NCBI GenBank assembly: GCA_021776915.1
Contig: JAIQZU010000074.1
Location: 40,268 to 104,267 of the forward strand
From: Candidatus Scalindua sp.
GTDB taxonomy: Bacteria; Planctomycetota; Brocadiia; Brocadiales; Scalinduaceae
DNA length: 64,000 bases
Direction of reading: 5' to 3'
The notes under the pieces are model-generated. The model had not been told where the DNA came from, did not search any database, and saw nothing but the letters and a program-made list of their open reading frames with translations. A program made the position numbers and the translations under genes. Of the stretch, positions 46,769 through 54,323 are shown piece by piece; the stretch's first letter is position 1, and every line of letters begins with the position of its first letter.

Positions 46769-47653
46769 ATGAAGAATATCAATACTGCTGCATTAAACCT
46801 TGTTAAGGCCGCGATGACTGCGCTGCTCATTCTTTCTTGTATATCTTTCTCCGGATGTGGCAAAACAAATGAAACGGATGACGTGGACACGGATAAAGTT
46901 GGCACGTTAATCCAATGGCTTAAGGATGAAGACAGTAGTGTACGGCAGATGGCGGTAGAGCAGATGGGGGAGATAAAGGATGCCCGCACAGTTGAACCCC
47001 TGATTGCCGCATTGCTGGATAATGACAGAAGTGTACGGTCGAGCGCAGCTGAGGCGCTGGGAGAGATAAAGGATGCCAGCGCAGCGAAACCTTTGATTGC
47101 TGCACTGAAGGATAATAACAGTACTGTCCGGGGGAGTGCGGCAGGGGCACTGGGGGAAATAGGCGCACCTGCAGTTGATCCCTTGATTGCTGCACTGAAG
47201 GACAATGACAGTAGAGTCCGGCGGTATGCTGCTGCAGCGCTGGGAAAGATAAGGGATGCCCGCGCAGTTGGACCCTTGATTACCACACTGAAGGATGTTG
47301 ACAGCAGCGCGCGTAATGCCGCTGCAAGGGCGCTGGGGAAGTTAAATGATACCCGCGCTGTTGAACCATTGATTGCAGCACTGAAGGATGATGATGACGC
47401 TGTCCGGCGGGATACAGCAGGGGCGCTGGGAGAAATAAAGGACGCCCGCGCTGTTGAACACTTGATTGCAGCGCTGAAGGATAATAACAGTACTGTCCGG
47501 TGGTGTGCAGCATGGGCGTTGGGAGAGATAAAAGATACCCGTGCAATTGGACCCTTAATTGAGGCGCTGGAGGATGATGACAACGGTGTCCGGCGTGAGG
47601 CAATGGAAGCGATGGAGAAGATAGAGGAGGCGGATGGAAATCAACGATGGTAA
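46769..47653 (+). CDS. HEAT/PBS-lyase repeat lipoprotein
   Basis: The 294-residue product has a lipoprotein signal (LLILSCISFSGCGK) and eight tandem HEAT-like repeats of about 31 residues, with the pattern PLIAALKDNDxxVRxxAAxAL and GEIKDARAV. Such repeats form a curved helical scaffold for protein binding. The start at ATG 46769 is 8 bp after the cupredoxin stop, so it is probably translated with it. Repeats are very similar, so copy number may vary between strains. The partner is unknown; the setting suggests redox protein assembly. Confidence 0.9.
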   Translation: MKNINTAALNLVKAAMTALLILSCISFSGCGKTNETDDVDTDKVGTLIQWLKDEDSSVRQMAVEQMGEIKDARTVEPLIAALLDNDRSVRSSAAEALGEIKDASAAKPLIAALKDNNSTVRGSAAGALGEIGAPAVDPLIAALKDNDSRVRRYAAAALGKIRDARAVGPLITTLKDVDSSARNAAARALGKLNDTRAVEPLIAALKDDDDAVRRDTAGALGEIKDARAVEHLIAALKDNNSTVRWCAAWALGEIKDTRAIGPLIEALEDDDNGVRREAMEAMEKIEEADGNQRW

Positions 47654-47662
47654 ACATCGTTG
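47642..47662 (+). terminator. hairpin at the end of the HEAT-repeat gene
   Basis: CAACGATG and CATCGTTG pair around a 5-nt loop overlapping the stop codon. It may stabilise the message or attenuate transcription into the next gene; no T-run follows. Confidence 0.4.
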
Positions 47663-47705
47663 CCTGGTATAGGGCTAAATAACAATGTGGAAAAAAAGGC
47701 TGAAA

Positions 47706-48200
47706 ATGAAATATTCACTTATAATTTTTATCATAATCACCGGGATATCCATAGTCACTGCTTCCTGTAATAAGTCTGAGGAGGTAAATATTGAAAGTGT
47801 TGAAGCGGTACAGACAAACGCACCCAGGCAGGGAGGTTTGGCAGGGGCCATGAAGAAGGCATCTATAATGATGAGGAGGCTGGCAAGGGCGGTGGAAAAA
47901 AATGACTGGGTTCAAATGGATATGTGGGCAGAAGAACTCAAAGAAGGTATCGGCTTTAATTGTGTAGAACTATATATGATTGAAAATAATGATGTTTCAT
48001 ATGAGTTTACGGTATTAAGTAACAAATTTAACAGCGCCATAAATAAATTAATTTTGTGCAGTAAAAAACAAGACACTGATAATTCGAATCTGGAATTTAA
48101 TAATCTGGTAAAATCGTGTGACGCATGCCATGAAAGTTTTAACAAAAAAGCAAAAGCAAAATTAGACTTTACAGATTCAGGACAAAGGTCGATATACTAA
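47706..48200 (+). CDS. cytochrome c'-like monoheme lipoprotein
   Basis: The 164-residue protein has a lipoprotein signal (GISIVTASCNKS) and a helical domain with a single heme site near the C-terminus, SCDACHESFNKK. The C-terminal position after a four-helix region matches cytochrome c', a family that binds NO. AAAGG lies 7 bases before the chosen ATG; an upstream ATG at 47685 is possible. It follows the HEAT-repeat gene. Handling of NO beside a nitrite reductase gene cluster would be sensible, but is an inference. Confidence 0.75.
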   Translation: MKYSLIIFIIITGISIVTASCNKSEEVNIESVEAVQTNAPRQGGLAGAMKKASIMMRRLARAVEKNDWVQMDMWAEELKEGIGFNCVELYMIENNDVSYEFTVLSNKFNSAINKLILCSKKQDTDNSNLEFNNLVKSCDACHESFNKKAKAKLDFTDSGQRSIY

Positions 48201-48246
48201 AACCGTTTTGAGTTATCATCAGGCTACGCAATAGCATGTTTGTCTT

Positions 48247-50253
48247 TTATGACCATTTGGTGTGCTGTGTCGAATCATTCAAATCAATAATTTGTTCTTG
48301 CGTAACAGATGCTTCTGTCTTTTCAATCTCCGTTCCAGGAATTTCCGGTTTCGTCTTTTCCTGAGTACTGAACTGCATCTCAAATAGTTTTTTATACAGT
48401 CCTCCATTTGCAAGAAGTTCATGGTGGAGCCCTGTTTCAGCGATTCGCCCCTTATCGAGCACTACGATTAAATCCGCGTGCAATATGGTTGACAACCGAT
48501 GCGCAATAACGAATGTGGTGCGGTTTTCCACAAGCCTGTAGATGGCCTTCTGAATGAGTTGTTCTGTCTCTGTATCCACAGATGAGGTAGCTTCATCCAG
48601 GATGAGGATGCGTGGATTGGCAAGAATGGCACGGGCAATAGCAATACGTTGTTTCTGGCCTCCGGAGAGTTTTACACCGCGTTCTCCTATCATAGAGTCA
48701 TATCCATTCGGCAGCGTTGCGATAAAATCATGCGCATTTGCAGCAATGGCGGCGCTTTTAATTTCTTTATCAGGCGCATCAGATCGGGCATAAGCAATGT
48801 TTGACTTTATGGTGTCATTGAAAAGAAAGGTATCCTGGAGCACCATGGCCATTTGCTTGCGGAGGGAATGGAGTTTGACATGCTTGATATCATAACCGTC
48901 AATGTAGATATCCCCTTTTGTGGGGTCGTAAAATCTGGGGATCAGTTTTGTGAGGGTGGTCTTACCACTACCACTGGGACCAACCAGCGCAATCATCTGA
49001 CCAGGTCTGGCAGTTATGTTGATATCGGTCAGGACTTCAGTGCCCTGGTTATACATGAAGTTGACATGCCTGAATTCCACGACTCCATTTACTAGTGGCA
49101 AATCAACGGCGTCAGGTCTATCTTTTATATCGCTTGGTGTGTCAAGCACCTCAAAGACTCGTTCGGTTGAAACAATGGCGCGTTGTACCTGGTTGTAAAA
49201 ACGGGTTAAACCTGTAATAGGGCCGTACATCATCTGGAGATAAGGGAAGAATATCACAAAGGTGCCAACGGAAAGCTGTCCCTGCATAACCTTATATCCG
49301 CCTAAGCAGATTACGACCACCGCCCCAATTTCAGTGATAAAGTCGATAACGGGCCGTAAGGTAGAAGCCAGCCGTAATATCCGGATGTTCAGATTGTAGT
49401 TTTCGTAGTTCCTCTTCTTAAAACGTTCCAATTCTTCAGTTTCTTTTGCAAATCCCGCAATAACTTTAATACCTGAGATATTATCCTGAATCAGGGAATT
49501 AAGTTCTGCTGTCTTATCCCTCAAAGAGCGAAAGTTTCTTCTGATCCTTTTGCCAAAGTTATAAGTGCAAATGGAGATAAAGGGACAGACAATCAGCGCT
49601 ATACCGGTAAGCTGCCAGTCGAGCCTTACGCAAAAATAGATTATCCAGCCAAATTTGAACATGTCGGTAATAAATGTAATAATTGGGCCAACAATTGCCT
49701 GCTCGAGCGAATTAACGTCATTCATGAGACGGCTCATAATATTGCCGGTTTTATTATTTTCAAAGTAGGCAAGAGGGAGTTGCTGAATATGGCCATAAAG
49801 TTGATTTCGCAGATCATAAGTGAGCCTTTGACCCAGTTCTGAGGAAATAAAACCATGAACCACCATAATACTACCGCTTGTGGCATTCATAAAAATAAAA
49901 CTCACTGCAAGAAAGAGCAGCGTAATGATGGTAGCGTTATAACTCTTAAACCAATGGGTATGGATATACTGAGAGGCTGTTAATAAAGGTTTTGAAAGCG
50001 GAATAGCGCTCTTTTGCTCATAAGCATCCGTTTTGTCCGGCAGTATATCATCCCGGTCAGTCTGGGTATTTTTCAAATATTTATCGGCGATCTTGATTTC
50101 ATCCACCGCAATGCCTAATATTTGTATTGGTAAAACTGCTATATATGTACTGAGCGCCGCTAGTATGAGAATAATTACAGACTTATACCAGTACGGTTTT
50201 AAATAACCCAGCAGCCTGATATACGTGTTTTTTGAAGAGATGACTTTTTCCAT
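48247..50253 (-). CDS. ABC exporter, MsbA/LmrA type, full half-transporter
   Basis: A 668-residue half-transporter. It has a membrane domain with the characteristic ENNKTGNIMSRLMNDVNSLE and ATPase domain motifs: Walker A GPSGSGKTTLTK, signature LSGGQKQRIAIARAI, Walker B ILILDEATSSVD and H-loop IAHRLSTILHADL. A hydrophilic segment of about 50 residues lies between the first two helices, and a charged C-terminal tail. It exports lipid or drugs; the substrate is unknown. It is the second such exporter here; the first is at 18403. Confidence 0.88.
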   Translation of the reverse strand: MEKVISSKNTYIRLLGYLKPYWYKSVIILILAALSTYIAVLPIQILGIAVDEIKIADKYLKNTQTDRDDILPDKTDAYEQKSAIPLSKPLLTASQYIHTHWFKSYNATIITLLFLAVSFIFMNATSGSIMVVHGFISSELGQRLTYDLRNQLYGHIQQLPLAYFENNKTGNIMSRLMNDVNSLEQAIVGPIITFITDMFKFGWIIYFCVRLDWQLTGIALIVCPFISICTYNFGKRIRRNFRSLRDKTAELNSLIQDNISGIKVIAGFAKETEELERFKKRNYENYNLNIRILRLASTLRPVIDFITEIGAVVVICLGGYKVMQGQLSVGTFVIFFPYLQMMYGPITGLTRFYNQVQRAIVSTERVFEVLDTPSDIKDRPDAVDLPLVNGVVEFRHVNFMYNQGTEVLTDINITARPGQMIALVGPSGSGKTTLTKLIPRFYDPTKGDIYIDGYDIKHVKLHSLRKQMAMVLQDTFLFNDTIKSNIAYARSDAPDKEIKSAAIAANAHDFIATLPNGYDSMIGERGVKLSGGQKQRIAIARAILANPRILILDEATSSVDTETEQLIQKAIYRLVENRTTFVIAHRLSTILHADLIVVLDKGRIAETGLHHELLANGGLYKKLFEMQFSTQEKTKPEIPGTEIEKTEASVTQEQIIDLNDSTQHTKWS

Positions 50254-50557
50254 TTTATCATTCAGCTATCATGCTTTACATAAACATGACCTGCCTCTCT
50301 TTCGAGAGGATTCCAATTCTGGAATCCTCTCGAAAGAGAGGCAGGTATTCTGATCCTTATACTAATAATGGCAATACAGCCTATAACACCTCAGATTTAT
50401 AATCTAATTTACGCTTGATACGTGAAGGAAACCTGAAAAATAGTAAGTGGGGACTCTGGATGTGAACTAATCGTGAACTCTTTTTTCGGATTGTTTATTT
50501 CTCATTAACTGAAGGAATGAAGCGTATTGCGCTTATCCATATTTCAGCGCCTGCCTA
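50254..50557. other. intergenic region with long inverted repeat
   Basis: It contains the 27-bp inverted repeat at 50289-50346 and no gene. No terminator after the radical SAM operon is visible besides this palindrome. Confidence 0.6.
50289..50346. repeat. 27-bp inverted repeat of the CTCTxTTTCGAGAGG family
   Basis: ACCTGCCTCTCTTTCGAGAG plus GATTCCA and its exact reverse complement flank a 4-nt loop. It is the longer sister of 36348-36395; where one has A-T the other has C-G in both arms. Confidence 0.85.
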
Positions 50558-51730
50558 TCATGTATTGCTTGTGATTGGAACAGCCTCTGTAATTTCCTCC
50601 TCGGTCAGGTAGCACGCAGGATCCGCCCCGAATGGGTCGCCGCACATTTCCTCTGCCCTGGCTCCGCATCCCCTGCAAAGGTGATTATACCTACATCTCC
50701 CACACCTGCCTTTGAGATATTGAGTTTTATCACTCATCCTGGCGAGAACCTCGTTTTCCTTGTCAAAACATATGTCGCCAAACCTCTGCTCCCGTATATT
50801 GCCTATTGTCCGGCTCTTCCAGTAGGGACATAGGTGTACATTGCCACGGTAGTCCACGTTAACAATCCTGTCCCCTGCCGGACATCCTCCCTGCCTTTCA
50901 AGAAGTTTTTTCATCTCAGCAGCAAGCTCCGGTTCACGCTCTGCAAAACGTTGCAACAGGTAAACGCCGTCGTCATATAATTGTTCGGTAACAACCTCCA
51001 TCTCCGGATTCTTCATCGCATAATCAATTAGAAAGTCAATGATTCCCCGCCTTTCTTCCTTCACAACCTTCCAGTCTCTGCCATCAAAGTGCTGGCAAAC
51101 CGCAAATCTCTTGAGTTCTGCGTTTTCTATAGCCTTAATTATGGACGGCATTTCAGTCAGGTTGAAACTTCCAATAGTAATCCTCACACCACACCCCACC
51201 CCTGCGTCTCTGAGGCGCTCCATAGCAGGCAAAGCCATTTCTAATCCTGCAATAACGTCCATGGCGCCGCCAATCTGAGAAAATCCGTCCATATCAATAC
51301 CCACATATGAGATACCAGACTCCGCAATTTCTCTGGCGGTTTTCTCTGTTACAAGGGCGGCATTACTGGATAAGATAACCCTCAGTCCCTTCTTATGGGC
51401 GTGGCCTGCAAGTATGAAAAAATCATCCCTGGTTAAGGGCTCTCCCCCATAGACAGAAATCATAGGCACCTTCATTGACGCCATCTGGTCAATAAACTCT
51501 AAAGCCTCCTGCGTAGTCAACTCGTCACTCTCTGCCTCAAGAGCAGAGTCGAGGTGGCATATATCGCAGGAGAAGTTGCACTTCCTGGTAATATTCCAAC
51601 TCACCATGGGAGCTTTGACATTTGAGTATCTGATAAGGTGCTTTGGCACCTCATCAGCCCTTTTATTGTGGTGTTTTTCAACATCAAGGGCTGTCTCCCT
51701 TACCTTGAGCAACCGGCTGAAGTTAATCAT
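50558..51730 (-). CDS. radical SAM protein, NirJ/AhbC-AhbD type (paralogue A)
   Basis: The 390-residue enzyme has CNFSCDICH (CxxxCxxC), the SAM motif VYGGEPLTRDDF, and a C-terminal Cys-rich region. This reads GGCPAGDRIVNVDYRGNVHL, CPYWKS, KGRCGRCRYNHLCRGCGARA and ends DPACYLTEEEI, the signature of heme d1/alternative heme enzymes. Unlike paralogue C, the DGSEEAHDKFRG stretch is changed to MDGFSQIGG. Its ATG at 51730 lies within the stop of paralogue B (8-bp overlap), preceded by GGAGG. It is the last gene of the trio. The reaction is unknown; a side-chain removal on a tetrapyrrole is the family role. Confidence 0.85.
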   Translation of the reverse strand: MINFSRLLKVRETALDVEKHHNKRADEVPKHLIRYSNVKAPMVSWNITRKCNFSCDICHLDSALEAESDELTTQEALEFIDQMASMKVPMISVYGGEPLTRDDFFILAGHAHKKGLRVILSSNAALVTEKTAREIAESGISYVGIDMDGFSQIGGAMDVIAGLEMALPAMERLRDAGVGCGVRITIGSFNLTEMPSIIKAIENAELKRFAVCQHFDGRDWKVVKEERRGIIDFLIDYAMKNPEMEVVTEQLYDDGVYLLQRFAEREPELAAEMKKLLERQGGCPAGDRIVNVDYRGNVHLCPYWKSRTIGNIREQRFGDICFDKENEVLARMSDKTQYLKGRCGRCRYNHLCRGCGARAEEMCGDPFGADPACYLTEEEITEAVPITSNT

Positions 51731-52886
51731 GCAACGCCTCCTCATGCACCGGTTTAAGGATTTCTTCTTCGGTCAAGTAGCAGCTCGGATCAGTGGCGCC
51801 GAAATCATCATAAACAGCTAGAGCCCTGGCCCTTGAGCCGCCCCTGCAGATTTCCAGAAACCTGCATTCTGCACACTTGCCGTGGAGCAGACTTTCCCTG
51901 TGCCTGAGCTTCCACAGGAACTCGTTATCACTGCTCCAGATATCTTTAAGGGTCCTCTCCCTGATGTTCCCCAGTTCGGTCTTCATGTGCTGACTGGCGA
52001 ACACATTACCCTTTTCGTCTATGTAGGCGAGCTTTTCACCGCAACCTTCACCGCCGTTGCGGAGAAAGTGCTCGTATGCTGCCCTGGCTTTTTGCGGGTC
52101 TTCCTTCAAAACTTTCATGTATATGTAGGCGGCGTCAGCGTAGTTTCCGACTGTGAGGACCTCGAGATCGTGGTTGTGGCGATTTATCTCAACGGTTTTC
52201 CTGAAGAGGCTATCCACGGCTCTCCGCCGTTCATCAGGCGACAAGTCATTATTCATGAGTTCCCGCCCGCGACCGGCATACTCAAGATGATAAACGCAGA
52301 GACGGTGAAAACCCTCCTCTACCAGGAGATCCATAATCCGCGGGAGTTCATGGCAGTTGAGCCGGGTTATGGTGAACCTCAACCCTGTCTTTATCCCGGT
52401 GTCGCGGAGGTTCCGCATTCCCTGAAGGGCATTGCTGTAAGCATCTCCACTACCCCTGAAGGAGTTGTTCGTCTCGGCTAAGCCATCCAGGCTGATGCCA
52501 ACGTATCCGAAGCCGGCATCTGCCGCCTTTGCCGCTATCTCCCGGGTAACTACAGTACCGTTGGAGGACACTATGACCGGCAAACCTATCTCCCTGGCAT
52601 AGCTCCCCAGTTCGAAAACATCCGCCCGTAAAAAAGGCTCACCACCAGAGAGTATCATGAATGGGGAGCCACAATCTGCTAATTCATCTAGCATTTTTTT
52701 TGCTTCATCGGTCGAGAGTTCGCCATCAGTGGCTGCATTACCGCCAGAATAGCAGTGCATGCAGTTTAGATTGCATTTCCTCGTCGTACACCATACCACA
52801 ACCGGAGCTGAGCCTTCACGGCGCCTGTGGCGAAGATCCTTGTTTTCAAGCTTCTCCGACACCAGCAACCTGCTAACTTCTATCAT
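51723..52886 (-). CDS. nirJ: radical SAM protein, closest to NirJ (paralogue B)
   Basis: The 387-residue enzyme has CNLNCMHCY, the SAM motif ILSGGEPFLRADVF, and a C-terminal region GEKLAYIDEKGNVFASQHM, KCAECRFLEICRGGSRARAL and DPSCYLTEEEI. The GGSRARAL form and the non-Cys residues after GNVFASQ match NirJ, which removes two propionates to form oxo groups in heme d1 synthesis. It overlaps paralogue C by 14 bp at its start and paralogue A by 8 bp at its end, so the three are one operon. Assignment as NirJ is by motif and context. Confidence 0.82.
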   Translation of the reverse strand: MIEVSRLLVSEKLENKDLRHRRREGSAPVVVWCTTRKCNLNCMHCYSGGNAATDGELSTDEAKKMLDELADCGSPFMILSGGEPFLRADVFELGSYAREIGLPVIVSSNGTVVTREIAAKAADAGFGYVGISLDGLAETNNSFRGSGDAYSNALQGMRNLRDTGIKTGLRFTITRLNCHELPRIMDLLVEEGFHRLCVYHLEYAGRGRELMNNDLSPDERRRAVDSLFRKTVEINRHNHDLEVLTVGNYADAAYIYMKVLKEDPQKARAAYEHFLRNGGEGCGEKLAYIDEKGNVFASQHMKTELGNIRERTLKDIWSSDNEFLWKLRHRESLLHGKCAECRFLEICRGGSRARALAVYDDFGATDPSCYLTEEEILKPVHEEALHD

Positions 52887-54075
52887 GTAACCCAACCTTT
52901 GCTCCGGAAATTTCCTCCTCCGTCAGGTAGCACGCAGGGTCTTCCCCGAAAGGATCGCCATTGGCAACCTCTGCCCTGACCCTGCATCCCATGCAAAGGT
53001 GATTAAGTTTACACCTCCCGCACTTATCCTTGATATAGCGCGTTTTGTCCCTCATCTTGGCGAGAAACTCGTTTTCCTCGTCAAACCAGATTTCACTGAA
53101 CTTCTTCTCCCGAATATTGCCCATTGTCCGGCTCTGCCAGTAAGGGCAGAGGTGCACGTCCCCCCGATTGTCAATGTTCGCAAGTCCGTCCCCTGCCGGA
53201 CAGCCGCTCTGCATAGCAAGGAGTCTTTCCACCTCAGCAGCGCGTTCCGGCTCGTGCTCTGCAACATTTTGAAGCAGATAAATGCCGTCGGCATAATTAT
53301 CGGCTGTAACAATGTTCATGCCGTTACTCACCCTTGCTTCCTTTATTACATAGTCCATCACATCTCTTCGCTGCTCGTTGAAGATGTCCCAGTCGATAAT
53401 CTCCTTCCCTCTGCCGCCGTACACGAGCTGGAAGAGTGAGAATCTTGGTATTTTTTCGCGCTTGGTTATCTCCAGGACCTTGGACAGCTCGTCGTAGTTC
53501 TGATTGGTAATGGCAAACCTCACGCCTGTCCTGACCCCTTCCTCCATGAGATACCTCAGCCCCTGAAGCGACTTCTCAAAGGCCCCCTTGGCCCCACGAA
53601 ATTTATCGTGGGCTTCTTCGCTGCCATCCAGGCTGACTCCGACATAAGCGAAGCCGGCTTTCTTAATTTTCTTCGCTACTTCCCTGGTTATAAGGGTGCT
53701 GTTGGTCGATAGAATGGTCCTGAGTCCAAGCTTCATGGCGTACACGTTAAGCTCATATATATCGTCTCGAAGCAACGGTTCGCCGCCTGAGAAAGCGAGC
53801 ATGGGAGATTTTATAGACACTAAGTCCTCAATCATGTCCATCGCCTCTCTGGTTGTGAGCTCTCCCATATCTTCCTCTGAATCTTCCCCAACTGCGTTAA
53901 TATAGCAGTGGGCGCAACTCAGATTACACTTCCTGGTTACATTCCAGACCACTATAGGGGAGGATGTCTTAGAGAAGCGAAGCATCCATTTTGGAGCTTC
54001 CTCCTTGACTGCTGAGTACCTTTTTATCTCTTTCAGTGTTTGTGTGCTTTGTAAAAGCTTCGAACAATTTATCAT
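52873..54075 (-). CDS. radical SAM protein, NirJ/AhbC-AhbD type (paralogue C)
   Basis: The 400-residue enzyme starts MINCSKLLQS, like the other two (MINFSRLL, MIEVSRLL). It has CNLSCAHCY, AFSGGEPLLRDDIY and DGSEEAHDKFRG, and a C-terminal Cys cluster CPAGDGLANIDNRGDVHLC, CGRCKLNHLCMGCRVRA and DPACYLTEEEI. It resembles AhbC/AhbD-type enzymes of the alternative heme and heme d1 pathways. It is the first gene of the trio; a MITE-like element lies just upstream. The ribosome site is weak. Substrate assignment is open. Confidence 0.85.
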   Translation of the reverse strand: MINCSKLLQSTQTLKEIKRYSAVKEEAPKWMLRFSKTSSPIVVWNVTRKCNLSCAHCYINAVGEDSEEDMGELTTREAMDMIEDLVSIKSPMLAFSGGEPLLRDDIYELNVYAMKLGLRTILSTNSTLITREVAKKIKKAGFAYVGVSLDGSEEAHDKFRGAKGAFEKSLQGLRYLMEEGVRTGVRFAITNQNYDELSKVLEITKREKIPRFSLFQLVYGGRGKEIIDWDIFNEQRRDVMDYVIKEARVSNGMNIVTADNYADGIYLLQNVAEHEPERAAEVERLLAMQSGCPAGDGLANIDNRGDVHLCPYWQSRTMGNIREKKFSEIWFDEENEFLAKMRDKTRYIKDKCGRCKLNHLCMGCRVRAEVANGDPFGEDPACYLTEEEISGAKVGLHDRS

Positions 54076-54112
54076 CCGATACCGCGCCTTTCACAACGAT
54101 GAGTAACAAGAA

Positions 54113-54246
54113 CCTAAATTGAATAATTCTAAATCGTCACCAATACCACTAAATATAGCATTTATAATAACAGGGTTTAGTAAAAGTATTATACCACCTA
54201 TCACTACAAAAATGAACAGCTTTAATTAAGAATTGCTCAATTCAGG
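54113..54246. mobile_element. MITE-like element, copy 2 (about 134 bp)
   Basis: The left end CCTAAATTGAATAATTCT and right end AGAATTGCTCAATTCAGG are inverted repeats, relatives of the element at 32626-32753. The centre is AT-rich without a gene. It separates nirS from the radical SAM trio and may hold the trio's promoter. Confidence 0.65.
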
Positions 54247-54259
54247 AAGAAATAAAACA

Positions 54260-54288
54260 GGCACGGACAAACTTTGTTTGTCCGTGCC
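54260..54288 (-). terminator. strong intrinsic terminator of nirS
   Basis: GGCACGGACAAA and TTTGTCCGTGCC form a perfect 12-bp stem with a 5-nt loop. On the minus strand TGTTTTATTT follows, a T-rich tail. It lies 36 bases after the nirS stop codon, so nirS is probably transcribed alone. Confidence 0.9.
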
Positions 54289-54323
54289 TTCCTGTAACCT
54301 ACTTAAATAATCCGAAAAACCTA

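Noticed and set aside
46687..47583. 298-codon minus-strand frame
   Set aside because: It arises from antisense of the HEAT repeats; its Ser/Ala-rich periodic composition is a by-product of the repeats.
51882..52481. 199-codon plus-strand frame
   Set aside because: It lies fully antisense to the nirJ-like gene, without ribosome site or family motif.
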